DNA of 64,000 bases from Papaver somniferum (Eukaryota; Streptophyta; Magnoliopsida; Ranunculales; Papaveraceae): the NCBI RefSeq assembly GCF_003573695.1, contig NC_039358.1, positions 155,920,920 through 155,984,919 on the forward strand. Direction: 5' to 3'. Shown one piece after another: positions 45,785-56,414 of this stretch (its first letter is position 1; each line of letters starts with the position of its first letter). Made by a program: the position numbers and the translations under genes. Below the pieces are notes generated by a model, which searched no databases, was not told where the DNA came from, and was given only the letters and a program-made list of their open reading frames with translations.

Positions 45785-48309
45785 TGATGAGTGCTAAAAA
45801 GTGCATATTTATATATATTTTTCTTGGCATTTAACTCATCTTTTGTGCATTAATTCTACATTTTATCCCATATTCTGTGTTTTCGTTGTTTTCAAGAATA
45901 AATACTTTTCTTAGTTAATTTTGCATTTTTAGGTACTAAATAAAGCCTGGTTAACTCACGGAGCGAAAAAGAGCAAAGAAACGGCAAAGACTCCCGCTAG
46001 GAGGAAGCGAAGAATGATGTTTGCAAGAGCCGGATCAACTAGAAGTGGGCTTGAAGAGGAAGAATTGTTCTTAAAGAAGATATGGGCTTGGCATACCCAA
46101 GACCCAAAACTCTTACCCAAATCCATTTCCATTATCCATACCCATTTCCATGAGAGCCGTCAGATTGGATCCATCTTGTCATCCAACGGTCGCCTCATCA
46201 TTGTGCATCAAAATCCGAAGCTCCTGTCAAACACCATAGTACCTAACTCCATCTGAAGCCGTCAATTTTGTTGTATCTCATAATCCAACGGTCGCTACAT
46301 ACCTCTCCATCGTAGCCGTTCGATTCAATCTATATGGGATCATCCAACGCTCTTTACTCGATGTTCATCAAAATTCGCTATCCCCGCTTCACACCCTAGC
46401 ATCCAAAACCATCGACTTCACCCAAACAAGTTCTTCTTCCCCAAATCCTTTTTCCCCAAAAGCTTTCTTCTTCCCCCGACAGTTGCAGTCGAGCTCTGCT
46501 CCTGCCTCTCTTCCATGTCCACTGCCACCCTCTGCCTCACAACCATCTCCATACCCCGACACCACCTCAATCACCATCACTTTCCCAACCCTCTAGCCTA
46601 GTTGCTTTTTCAAACCCACATCTCTCTGACCTAGGTGTGGAGTTGATGAAACAACTCGAGCTAGGGTTGCAGTACATCAATTGGAGCAGGAAGAGCATCA
46701 GAGGGACATCAAGAAGCATGGGTCGAAGCCAATTTACACATGGGTATGTCGAATTTGATTTTCCCCAAAAGTTAGGGTTTGCAAATTTAGGGTTTTGTGA
46801 AATTAGGGATTTTGTTGTAAGCTATAAAAGGGAAGCTGTAGAGAATGCAAAAACTGTTCTTGGTTAGCCGAGATACCCGCTAATTGGGTTAATTTAATTT
46901 GATTTCACTGTTAATTTTTAGGGTTCTTCTTTTGCAATTTTCATTTACTGTTTAGTAGTTTAAATGTTGTGTTGTTCCTGTTAATCATGTGTTGTTCCAT
47001 CTGTTTTCTTATGTTCTGAGTTCACTGCTGAGGCTCAGATGAAGCTTTAGTGCACTGTCTGATAGTGGAATGCTAGGTTAGAGCCTTAGTGCAGTGTTTT
47101 GATTGAGCAATGGGAAGAGATTGATGCTCATAGTGCATGTGATTGATTGTTCTGTCAAAAGACAGTCAATGCTAAGGGCAAACTAGTGAGCAAATTAGTT
47201 TTCCTCCCATTCTAGATGTATGCATAGGATTTTCAACTCAACCTAGGATCACATTGTTTGGCTAGGACACAAGGGTGGATTCAAAGCCTTAGCTTAACCC
47301 ACATTTTTTTTTCACAGTCACTTGCAACTTAACTGTTTTGTTACTTCTTCTCCTCCCTGCCCTTGGCTCACAGCCTTGGTTTCTTTGGTTTTGTTTCCTG
47401 TTTTGTCACTGTTTTGAATCTCTTGTTTTGTCAACTGTTAGCTTCTCAAATGTTAGGATTAGTTTACTGTTGTGTGTCAATGCTAGGTTAGAGCCTTAGA
47501 GCATTGAGTTGATTGAGCAGTGGGGAGAAACTAGTGCTCACTAGTGACTGTGAGCAAGCTGGTTCTCTTCCCACTCTAGATGAATGCCTAAAGCCATTGC
47601 CTTGGCTTTGCTTTTTTTTTTTCCTTTTTTTTTACTTCATTGTCAGCTTATCTCCACACTCCTGCCCTTGGCTTGTAGCCTTGGTTTGCAACTATCTCTG
47701 TTTTGTTATTACTTGGCTTGCACTGTCACCATTGCTGCTTTCTTTCCTTTCCCTTGCTGTGCACCTGCTCCTGCTGTGCCAGCCACCACTGCTGCTGCAA
47801 CCTGGTTTCCACTGCTGCTGCTGCAACTGAGCTTGGCTCACAGCACAAACCCTGTTCAGTCCACAGTTAACTCCAAAGGCCTAGTTACTCTCAGGTCAAA
47901 AGCTAAGCCCAGGAACAAAGCCCAAAATCCCAAATCCAGCCACTGTTTGGTTTACAAGCCAACTGAGTTCAAGGCTCAGTTCAGTTCACTTGAACCCAAA
48001 TTCATTACATTTCCAAAGGCCCAGATCCTTGACTGAATCCAAAGCCAAGTTCACAGTTCATTCCAACATCATTCAAAGGCCCAAGGCCTAAAGCACTTCA
48101 CCATTACAAACAAACCCACTAAGCCCAAAGCACAATTAGAAGCCCAATAGCAAATTTAGAGCCCAAATAGCTAGAAACTCCAAACACCCCCAGTCTCTGT
48201 GGATCGACCCGTACTTGCACGAGCTACAACTGACGACCGTGCACTTGCGGTATTACTGTAGGCCCGTTTTCATTTCGCTTCAATTTTATACGCTTTCCCG
48301 GGTCAACCA
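45785..48309 (+). mobile_element. Element F: solo LTR of a Ty3/gypsy family (2525 bp)
   Basis: It starts TGATGAGTGCTAAAAAGTGC and ends CTTTCCCGGGTCAACCA, flanked by the 5-bp target duplication TCTTC (45780-45784 and 48310-48314). No internal region or second LTR is present. The same family appears inverted as the 3' LTR of element G (59838-62402). It contains degenerate repeats with ATCCAACGGTCGC (46180-46340), a TATA box near 46823 and a low-complexity CTGCTGCTG/T-rich stretch (47610-47830). Short frames inside are not genes. Confidence 0.93.
46823..46828 (+). promoter_or_regulatory. Possible TATA box of element F LTR
   Basis: GCTATAAAAGGGAAGC is a good TATA context about 1 kb into the LTR. 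Activity is not provable from sequence. Confidence 0.4.
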
Positions 48310-49737
48310 TCTTCATCATCGTCAGAACCATCAGGGAAATGAACATCTGAAGGAGGTGGAGAGTTCCCTCTCTTTCTTTTGCGAAGAATATATTTACCCT
48401 TATCACCAGCCGTCGCAGCCTTGGTGGATTCTTATACTTCAGCGATAACCTTCACACATAAATGAAGATAGGAAACAGAGGCAACAATATATTGTTTAAA
48501 ATCATAAAAGAATATTTCTTACCTCATCTGTGTATGAGCGAAGATCTAGCAAGGTATTGGATTTACCAGTCCTGCGGTAGCTATCTTTCAGTTTCTGGAT
48601 CTGTAGAATGTCGCAAGAATCAGCGAACAAAAGAGTAAAGATAAATAAAGAAAAATAAAGTGGGCGAAATTAGAAGAAATATACCTCTTTCACTTTATCA
48701 GGCCAAGAGAATATCCAGGATCTATAAGCGGTGAGATTCGCAGGAATGACATTAGAACCAGCAATATAGTGTCCTTTCAGCATCAAGGGGAAGACGCACC
48801 ATTTATCATCTTTGGATTGGCGAGGGGTTTTATTTATTCCATAATGCCAATCAATGTCATGCATGAGCATTTTATCTTCAGCAATAACATCCTTCCTTTT
48901 CAAGCGAATACCCCAACGAGTATTCTCTTTCTTCATGGATATTAATTCATAATTTTCGAAGAAATTCGCTATTGTATACTTCTCAACGACTATCTCTAGA
49001 TCTACAAATTTAGGATCCCTAAGTTCTTTGGAATAAAGAGATCCTTTACCAGCACCACGGTTAGCGAACTCCAGCATCAGACAGATGCAATCCCCACTCA
49101 ATTAGAAGATAGCTCGTGAAAATCCCGAGTGAGCGAGAATCTCATAGAATAGAGGAATATCTGGGTTATAAAGAGGAATGGGGAGACCTGCGAGAATTTG
49201 ACCCAGCGAAACTATGATTTATTGATCATCACAATGTTGATCAGAGAAAAGTTTGATAGAAAGAATTGATTTGGCACTTTCACCAGGAATGGTAGAAAGT
49301 GTGAAACCTTTCTCGGCAAGATCTTTTTGAACTTCCTTTAAGGTTTTCTCATGTTTTTGACCACTTGGAGGCATATCTGAATATAGAGTATGAGAATGAA
49401 CGAAGAATTAAGAAGATTGAAGAAGGAAGATAGAAGAAAAATTACAGCAGAGGAATTTACGGAGAAAATGATGAAGTTGCAGAGAAGATGAAAAAGATAG
49501 TAAAAAATAAGAAAAAGGAGAGTAATAAGAGTATATATAGAGGAGATTTTCGAGAAGATAAACACAATTAATGCGAAAAGACGTGAGCGGTTGAAAAGCA
49601 GCGGTTACAGAAGACCTGTCAAGAAACAGATGGGAGAAAGGATACGTGTGATAAATGCAGAATATGAAGTGATGGATGGCTGTGGCATTTCTCACATCGT
49701 TCTCTACTTCGTAGAGAAGATATGAGAAGAGGCAAGA

Positions 49738-50208
49738 TGTAGGATCAGAATCTCGCAGCAATAATGCCTCAGCGAAATCATTAACAACACAACACGACAG
49801 TGTCGCAGAACAACTTCAGAAACGACATAGTAAACGACATCAACCAAATCATGAGAAAAGTGTGACGGTCCTGCAAAAATAAGGAAGTTTTGCGAGATTG
49901 ATATTTATAAGGTTGCGATAATGTTGCAAGTCATATCCGAAAATAAAGGAAAGATTAGCTGTCATCCACTATGTAATTCCCTATAAATAGCCGTTCAGTT
50001 GTAAAGGAAAGCGAGAGATATTTTTTGAGTGAGAAGCAAGTAAATAGGAGAGAGAAAATTTAGATCAGTGGTTATTCTTGATTCCTTTATCTTTTCTTGT
50101 AAGATTGTTCAAAGATTCATCAATAAAATTAGGATTGTTAATCCAAAAATGAGTTGAATGTTAATGGAATCTTGTGAGAGGTGTAGTGTAGGATTTCCTG
50201 CAACTACA
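49738..50208 (+). mobile_element. 3' LTR of element E (471 bp)
   Basis: Pairs with 38984-39454. Preceded by the purine-rich GAGAAGAGGCAAGA (polypurine tract) and followed by the target copy TACTC. Confidence 0.95.
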
Positions 50209-50213
50209 TACTC

Positions 50214-50231
50214 AAGCTAATAGAAATCAGC
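50214..50231 (-). mobile_element. Element D, piece 2 (18 bp between E and C)
   Basis: AAGCTAATAGAAATCAGC continues the reversed LTR from TTTACTC (38983) and joins to GAGTCCTAATC (58826), as comparison with the C-family LTR shows. AGC is present on both sides of element C. Confidence 0.75.
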
Positions 50232-50817
50232 TGTTAGATCATAGCTCGGTCGACCTCGCATGTGTTGCTATATCAAGCATGTTTGTCAATGTTAGTGATC
50301 ACAACTATGAGTCTTGATTTCTAGTCTATTATAGCTAAGTCTCGGACTAGTCTATTCATGGCGATTCATCATACAACGACGAAGATCTACTCAAGGAATC
50401 GTGGAACTTCATCAACAAAAACGTATGTGGAGACTTGAACTTATCTATCACTCAAAAGTTTATCTATTCTATCTCCTACTTCTTATGAGATAAAAAGTCG
50501 TATGCTATATAGACTGGATCATACATATTTGACATTTCGAGCTGAGTATTCACTATTTATCTTTTTCTAGAAATCGTGTGTTCATAAAGCGTTTCGCTTT
50601 GATCAAGTTTATCTTCACCTAGTGATGAAAGCCATGAAAAGTTTCAATTACTTTGAGAATTGCTCTGACGTGAAACGGTATGTGAATAACGGCTATATAA
50701 CGTCCTCTGAGAATGTCTCAATGATTAAAATGAGAGTTTAGATTAACCATGTATTCCTTAATCCAAAGTTTTCGAACTTTGTTGATTGAGAGAAACCGGA
50801 GGAATTGGCTTTTCCAA

Positions 50818-50985
50818 GTCCGCGAACTCAGTCCGCGAACTGACGGAAGTTCTCTTGCCGAGAATTTATGCTGGTATTTTTCCAAAAACTCGTTTGCGTG
50901 TTTAGTCCGCGAACTAGCGGAAGTATCTTTGCCGATATTTTCTGCTGAGTTTGGAAAACTCTGCCGGTTGCCTTAAGTCCGCGAA
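50818..50985. repeat. Clustered AGTCCGCGAACT motif in the C LTR
   Basis: The motif (A)GTCCGCGAACT occurs four times here and more often in the 3' LTR (57029-57225), partly as adjacent doublets and as TTTGCGAACTCAGTCCGCG variants. It is GC-rich against an AT-rich background and sits about 0.5 kb upstream of the TATA-like box. Confidence 0.75.
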
Positions 50986-51454
50986 CTTGTTTGTGAGCTT
51001 AAATGGTTATGATCTAAAGATGTGCTCTGAACATGAAACTTAAATTACTAAGGAATGCTTTATGCAAACCATGGCTATAAAGTTCATGAGTTGATTCATC
51101 GAATCGAATCATCTTTGTTTCAATTGTGTCTTGTGTAGTTACATAAGATCTCATAGCAATTGAACAACTCTCTAACTAGTTCATTTGAGTCAATTGAACT
51201 AGTTATGGTGAAGAAGAACTAGGTTAATATGAAATTCTCATATGGTTAACCTTTTGGGTTACTATGTTGAAGCAACATATACCACACGTTTGGGAATGGT
51301 TTTCACAAACCCAGTAAACGTGTACCCAAGTGTGTGTGACAAGCTAAGTTTTCGATCTAACGGTTGAGAAATATTAGCTTGAATCTAAATCGGATTTTCA
51401 TCTAACGGTGAATATGGATTGCTTTGTAACTAAGGCAAAACCCTGATTTGAAGG

Positions 51455-51463
51455 CTATATATA
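51455..51463 (+). promoter_or_regulatory. Probable TATA box of element C LTR
   Basis: GGCTATATATAGGAGAC is conserved in the 3' LTR (near 57699) and in the D copy on the other strand. Confidence 0.55.
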
Positions 51464-52597
51464 GGAGACATCTACCATTGTGAAAAACTAATCCTCACAC
51501 GTCTGTGTGATACTAGTGCGCTCGCTAGAGTCGATTCTCCTTTAACCTTTGGTTTTCTTCTCTAAAACCAGGTTAACGACTTAAAGACTTCATTGGGATT
51601 GTGAAAGCCAGACTGATACTATTTTTATCGTAGTTGTGTGATCTGATCTTGCATATTCTATCGTACGAGTACAATCTTTGATTGGCTTGAGATCGTGAGA
51701 GTTCTCCGATAGACAAGATAAAGAAGTCACAAACATCGTCGTCTCACTGTTTGTGATTCCTCGACAAACCACTTGTGTATTCAAGAAGGATTGTTGATAG
51801 GTGATTGATTAATCTAGGTTTTTCTTCGGGAATATAAGACCGGATTATCAATTGGTTCATGTTCACCTTGATTTTATATCTTAAGACGGAACAAAACCTA
51901 GGGTTTTTCTGTGGGAGACAAATTTATCCTTTGATAGACTTTTCTGTGTGAGACAGATTTGTTTGTTATGAAGTCTGCGATTTTGGGTTGCAGGAACTCT
52001 TAGTTGTGGGTGAGATCAGCTAAGGGAATCAAGTGCGCAGTATCCTGCTGGGATCAGAGGCGTAGGAGTACATATGTACCTTGGATCGGTGGGAGACTGA
52101 TCGGGGTTCAATTATAGTCCAGTCCGAAGTTAGCTTGGAGTAGGATAGTGTTTGTAGCGGCTTAATACAGTGCGTATTCAATCTGGACTAGGTCCCGGGG
52201 TTTTTCTGCATTTGCGGTTTCCTCGTTAACAAAACTTCTGGTGTCTGTGCTATTTCTTTTCCGCATTATATTTTTTATATAATTGAAATAATACAGGTTG
52301 CGCGTTAAAGATCATCAATTGGAAATCCAACCTTTGGTTGTTGATTGATATTGATTGATCCTTGGACATTGGTCTTTGGTACCGTCTAAGTTATCTCTCT
52401 TTGATAAAGACTCACAAATTTCCATTTGCTTGAGTAAAGATCAAATCGAGAGATTGAGATATAAACTCTTTGACATATCTTATTATTGATTAAGTCTAAC
52501 TGTCTAGTTGATTCTCATAAAAAGTGTATTGGAGTTTTTCCATACAGATTGCTAATAGTATTATTGGGTGGTGTTGTTAGACCCCCGCTTTTACAAT

Positions 52598-52609
52598 TGG
52601 TATCAGAGC
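52598..52609 (+). other. Primer-binding site of element C
   Basis: TGGTATCAGAGC after a two-base AT spacer; initiator-Met tRNA complement. Confidence 0.95.
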
Positions 52610-52661
52610 AGGCAAACACATTAAAGATCTCATCAGTCTGTGTTTGTAGCGATCTGACTCT

Positions 52662-53807
52662 ATGGACAAGAGTACTATCTCTGATAAACGCGTCACCAGT
52701 AATAAAGATTCTCTCTCGTCTAATTCTATTAAAGAGAAAAGCTATTCAATCTCGAATATAGAAAAACCTTGTGGTTTGACGAGACAGATAAACACTGGCA
52801 TGTGTGTTTTTGATCTCCCTTCGAAAGAGACCTTCTCTTCTAATGAATGGGATACAGTTGAAGAGAGTAATTTGATTCTAAACCTTGTTAGAATTCTAGC
52901 TGTCAGATTGGATCAGTTAAAACACCATGTCAATGTTCTCCTTGGTATTGTAAGAAATTGCAAAGTCCATGGTGATGCTGAAGATCAATCTTCATGCTTA
53001 ACTCTTGAGGCTTGCCTCGAAAAAGATGCCTTGGATATTGAACGCCGTTTGAATAAACTCTCCGTTCAAGGGTGTTCAAAGAAATCTAACATATCAAGAA
53101 CTTCTGATGCTTTACATTCATAAGTAATTACAGATGTTCCTAATGTTTCCTCCAATCATGAACTTGGGACATTCTGTAAAAGAGCCAACTCTTCTGACGG
53201 TAATATTAAGACTACATCCTCCAATCATTCCTATGATCAAAAGGTATGTCTTGTTTGTGAGACTAAGTGTTCTGTTAGACAGAAGAGAAACTCCAAGTTG
53301 AATAAAAACTCCTTAGTTCAACTTCAACACACCCTAGATTTGATTCTCAAAGGTGTGACTGACATCCGTATGATTGAGCCAATTGGTTTTCGTACCTATC
53401 CTGTGTATGCAACCAGGAAAGTCAGTACAGTGAGTTCCTCCAATGTTCAAGGGCAGAATAGACGTCTTAATAAACATCGTCCTAAGGAAGTTCAACGCTT
53501 TGTCTCTAAATGCAACATTGTTCCTGTTGAGAAGATCTTTCCAGAAGAAAAGAAAATCGATAAGATAAGAAAGGATATTAAAGAGATAATTGTAAGATAC
53601 AAAGAGCTTGTCAACATATTATCTTCTTCCTCATGTCAAGGCACTTCTGGTAAGAACTCTAAATATGTCTCTTACTTTGACGACAGTAAATTTTATGATA
53701 ATTTCTCATGTCAAACAGGATCCCTCTCTAAGACTAAGAGGAAAAACAAACTTAACCAAAGACATAAACCTCGTAATGAGCCTGTGGCTCATGCTTGTGC
53801 TAATTAA
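52662..53807 (+). pseudogene. Element C ORF1, unknown protein, one nonsense codon
   Basis: MDKSTISDKRVTSNKDSLSS starts 53 bp after the PBS, in the gag position. The frame runs 381 codons with a single TAA at 53121-53123. Features seen: Ser/Lys-rich start, a helical middle (LVRILAVRLDQLKHHVNVLL), a Cys cluster (VCLVCETKCSVRQKRN), and a Lys-rich C-terminus (SKTKRKNKLNQRHKPRNEP). The Cys cluster is not a CCHC knuckle and no protease motif follows. A basic tail could bind nucleic acid. Possibly a highly diverged or replaced gag; I do not recognise a family. Confidence 0.6.
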
Positions 53808-54194
53808 TCACAAGGTTCGAGTACTTGCTCATATAAAATCCTGTTGAGTAAGTTGTGTTAAAAACAGGTATACTTGTTCTTGCATATGTTAAGTTAAGCT
53901 ATTTTCTTATCGTCCATAACTAAACTTGTGTTGACAGATCCGCTAAGATCAAATATTGGTTAAGTCAAAAGAAAATGTTGCATACTGTCTTAAATTTTTT
54001 TTTAGGACCTGTTTTTCAATTATTTGAAGGACTTTATTTCTTGGGTATTTGTTATACTCGAACGGATTCCGTTCTGGCCCGAGTCAACAGTTTATTTGAA
54101 ACCCTAAATTTTTGTCCCCAAGGATAAAATATCCAACCTCTTAGGGTTACAAGTCACGTACGTGTTCTTCTGGTGGTTTTTGGATTTTCAAAAA

Positions 54195-54647
54195 ATGTCT
54201 TCCTCCTCTTCTTGCTATGGTGATTTCGGAAAAGGATTTCTTGACAAAAGTGTTGAGGTTGATTCCAGGAGGAAGAGAACACTTGTAGATGAAGATCATG
54301 CCAATACTTCATGCTTCTTTTCTTATTCTCATGAAGATGTTGAGAAGGATGATATGATCTCTGCTGAAGTTGTTCATGACTTTCTTAAGTACTTTGGGGA
54401 AGCAAAACAACAGCTTGTTGATACTCTTAAAGGTCTTGATATGGTGAAAACTGAGTTGGAAAAGGTTGTGTCTGACCTTGGTCTCATAAAATATCAAATC
54501 AAGGATCTTCGAAAAGAGAATCATCTCTCCGTTGATACTGAGAAGGATGTCAATCACAAGCTTGAAGACTTCTTGTCTCGTATGGATCATGAACCTCCCG
54601 TGTTCCTTTTCGCGGTTGAGGATATACCGGAATCCGTTTCCCTTTAG
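54195..54647 (+). CDS. Element C ORF2, 150-aa acidic coiled-coil protein
   Basis: The chosen ATG begins MSSSSSCYGDFGKGFL; an upstream in-frame ATG at 54162 is less likely because the run before it (FFWWFLDFQ) looks like leader. Residues 60-125 (EVVHDFLKYFGEAKQQLVDT, LDMVKTELEKVVSDLGLIKY, QIKDLRKENHL) are predicted coiled coil; the end is hydrophobic/acidic (FLFAVEDIPESVSL). It is uninterrupted although ORF1 upstream has a stop. The preceding 150 bp contain AACCCTAAATTTTTGTCCCC and TAGGGTTACAAG, plausible leader sequence. Function unknown; an equivalent lies at 36286 in element B. Confidence 0.5.
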   Translation: MSSSSSCYGDFGKGFLDKSVEVDSRRKRTLVDEDHANTSCFFSYSHEDVEKDDMISAEVVHDFLKYFGEAKQQLVDTLKGLDMVKTELEKVVSDLGLIKYQIKDLRKENHLSVDTEKDVNHKLEDFLSRMDHEPPVFLFAVEDIPESVSL

Positions 54648-56414
54648 CTTGTCCTCTGTTTTATATACCTAGTATGTCTTCTTTTTGGATTAGTTCACAT
54701 AGCTATTTTTGTTTTCATCTTCTTATGTTATTTTTTAGGTTTATTGGTTTTTAAATTCTAAAAATATTTGGAGGATGATATGATTGCAGTATTAATCTGT
54801 TTTGAAGTATTGAAATATTTTTATGGGATATGTATTGTTTGCGTCCGTGAACTTGAAGGTCCCATATTGTGTCAAAAGTAAAGTCGTTCATAAATTGGTA
54901 TTCGTATTGATGAAAGGACGAATGGACTTTTGACAATTACAAAAGTTATGCCTATGCAGTCATTTATTTGATGGAAAATATGATAAAATCTTTTGTTTGA
55001 CAAGGATAAAGTCTATTATGTCGTTATGCAAATAGTGATGGAAAATAGAATAGATCCTTGTATGTTATCCACGGTATTGATCTTCATTGATCCATTTTGT
55101 TATGTTTTACCGTGAAGGCTCCATTGTGTATCTTATGTTGATCACCTTACAACTATGTCGATTAATATTGGCCTTTTTGGTTGTTCCATGAGATGATATA
55201 TGTTGAACATTCTTGAACTAAATTATTCATCTTGATTAGTTATTTAGTTATTTGTTCCGAAAGTCTTCTTTTGTCGAGCCAAATCTTTTGACAATTAAAT
55301 TGATTGCTTCGGTGATTAGTTTGGTTGTGTATTCCAATTAGATTAATTATAGGTTCTCTTGTAATTAATCTAGTTGAGTTTTTCATATATTCCACAAGTT
55401 CTTGTGTTGAGTATATGAACGGATAGATTAATCATGTTCTATTGGTTGATGTAGTCGTATATTCCATAAGGTTTTACTTATGTTGAGTATTTGAACGATT
55501 AAGGTAGTCATATCCATGTGGTTATCTTAGTCGTAGATCCGTGAGTTTTCTTATGTTGAGCACAATCAATTAAATTGATCACTTTTGTGGTTTGATTTAG
55601 TTGCGTAATCCGATTAAATTAATCATGGGTTTACTTGTGATTAATTTGGTTGAGTTTTGGATATAGAAAATCATTTCCATGGTTTTTGGTGTCCAATTAA
55701 AAATCCTTATTTTCTTTCGAAATTAAGGTCGCTCTTGTTGTTCTTTCGGGAATGACATCAAATGGGGGAGAGTTCTTTTGAACTTGTGCTAAATGGTAAT
55801 ATCTTTTGGGGTGTGCGGCTGTGGAATTTTATAGAGGTTATCTTGTATCTTAAAACTCCTTGATGAATGCATTTAGCTTCGGCTTTATGATTGCATCTAA
55901 ATTAAGTTGGTATGTATTTTTTCTTTTAGTCTATGAAATGTCTCTTGTGGAAATTTCATTATGATCCTGTTCTTTTACCTTTGCCAATTTTATTGACAAA
56001 AAGGGGGAGAAATAATGTAGTTCAAACTACAAATACATATGGTTTTCGGATCATTGTGTAAGGAGGAGTGGTTTCCATGATCGAGATGGAGTATTGACTA
56101 AGGGGGAGTGATATATATCACCATAGTATTGTTTTTGAAGTCGTGATGCAATTGGACTTTGATGTTATATAATGATACTATGACACTGTATAATAATGAT
56201 CGAGAATCTCGATTTCTCTCATTGTTATAGCTACGGATCTTCAACAACGGTGGTGCTAAACTTACAACCTTTGGGATCATTGGAGTACTTGGAAGGACAA
56301 AGATTTCAAGGAACGTTGAAGATTAGACTATGGAATAGGAGCCACTAAAGTTTATCTTTTTTGTATTCCATAGGTATTAATAGTTTTGTCACTAAAATTG
56401 ACAAAGGGGGAGAT
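54648..56414 (+). other. 3' noncoding internal region of element C with G-rich tracts
   Basis: No coding region. Purine tracts: ATGGGGGAGAGTTC (55753), AAAAAGGGGGAGAAAT (55996), AAGGGGGAGTGATA (56100) and the terminal polypurine tract AAAGGGGGAGAT (56403-56414). The first two sit in contexts shared with element B. Confidence 0.7.

Larger units (their letters stand above)
44141..49374 (-). pseudogene. Antisense multi-exon gene carried by element E: N-terminal globular domain, long coiled coil, acidic tail
   Basis: Exon 1 is 49374-48685, starting MPPSGQKHEKTLKEVQKDLA, with GFTLSTIPGESAKSILSIKL, VSLGQILAGLPIPLYNPDIP and MLEFANRGAGKGSL; two in-frame stops. Exon 2 is 48523-48600 (IQKLKDSYRRTG). 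Exon 3 is 48449-48310 plus 45784-45542, split by solo LTR F, with one stop, a KRKR patch and an Asp-rich run. Exon 4 (from 45458) and later pieces (45106-44732, 44877-44602, 44353-44141) encode heptad-like coiled coil (GLREKNEQLEAEIKGLREKN) with frameshifts, ending DEDDEGSTKK. Phases at exons 1-4 are all zero and GT/AG sites are present. I recognise the layout as a type of protein common in plant retroelements but know no function. The copy is dead. Confidence 0.7.
38984..50208 (+). mobile_element. Element E: pol-less Ty3/gypsy element with an antisense multi-exon gene
   Basis: Two 471-bp LTRs (38984-39454 and 49738-50208) are flanked by the target duplication TACTC (38979-38983 and 50209-50213). 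Next to the 5' LTR is a PBS (39458-39475). On the plus strand are gag and a protease tail only. On the minus strand is a decayed gene of several exons (44141-49374). A 2.5 kb solo LTR (F) is nested in it. Without F and its duplication the element is about 8.7 kb. The LTRs differ at about 19 of 471 positions by eye, mostly transitions, so it is moderately old. It would need another element's reverse transcriptase and integrase to move. Confidence 0.92.
50232..52595 (+). mobile_element. 5' LTR of element C (2364 bp)
   Basis: TGTTAGATCATAGCTCGGTC to CCCCGCTTTTACA. It has a cluster of AGTCCGCGAACT motifs (50818-50985), a TATA-like CTATATATA at 51455-51463 and ends two bases before the PBS. Compared with the 3' LTR it lacks about 25-30 bp near 50350. 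Confidence 0.9.

Noticed and set aside
47513..48036. ORFs of 105 and 150 aa inside solo LTR F
   Set aside because: Low-complexity Leu/Pro/Ala/Cys strings from CTGCTG and T runs; inside an LTR.
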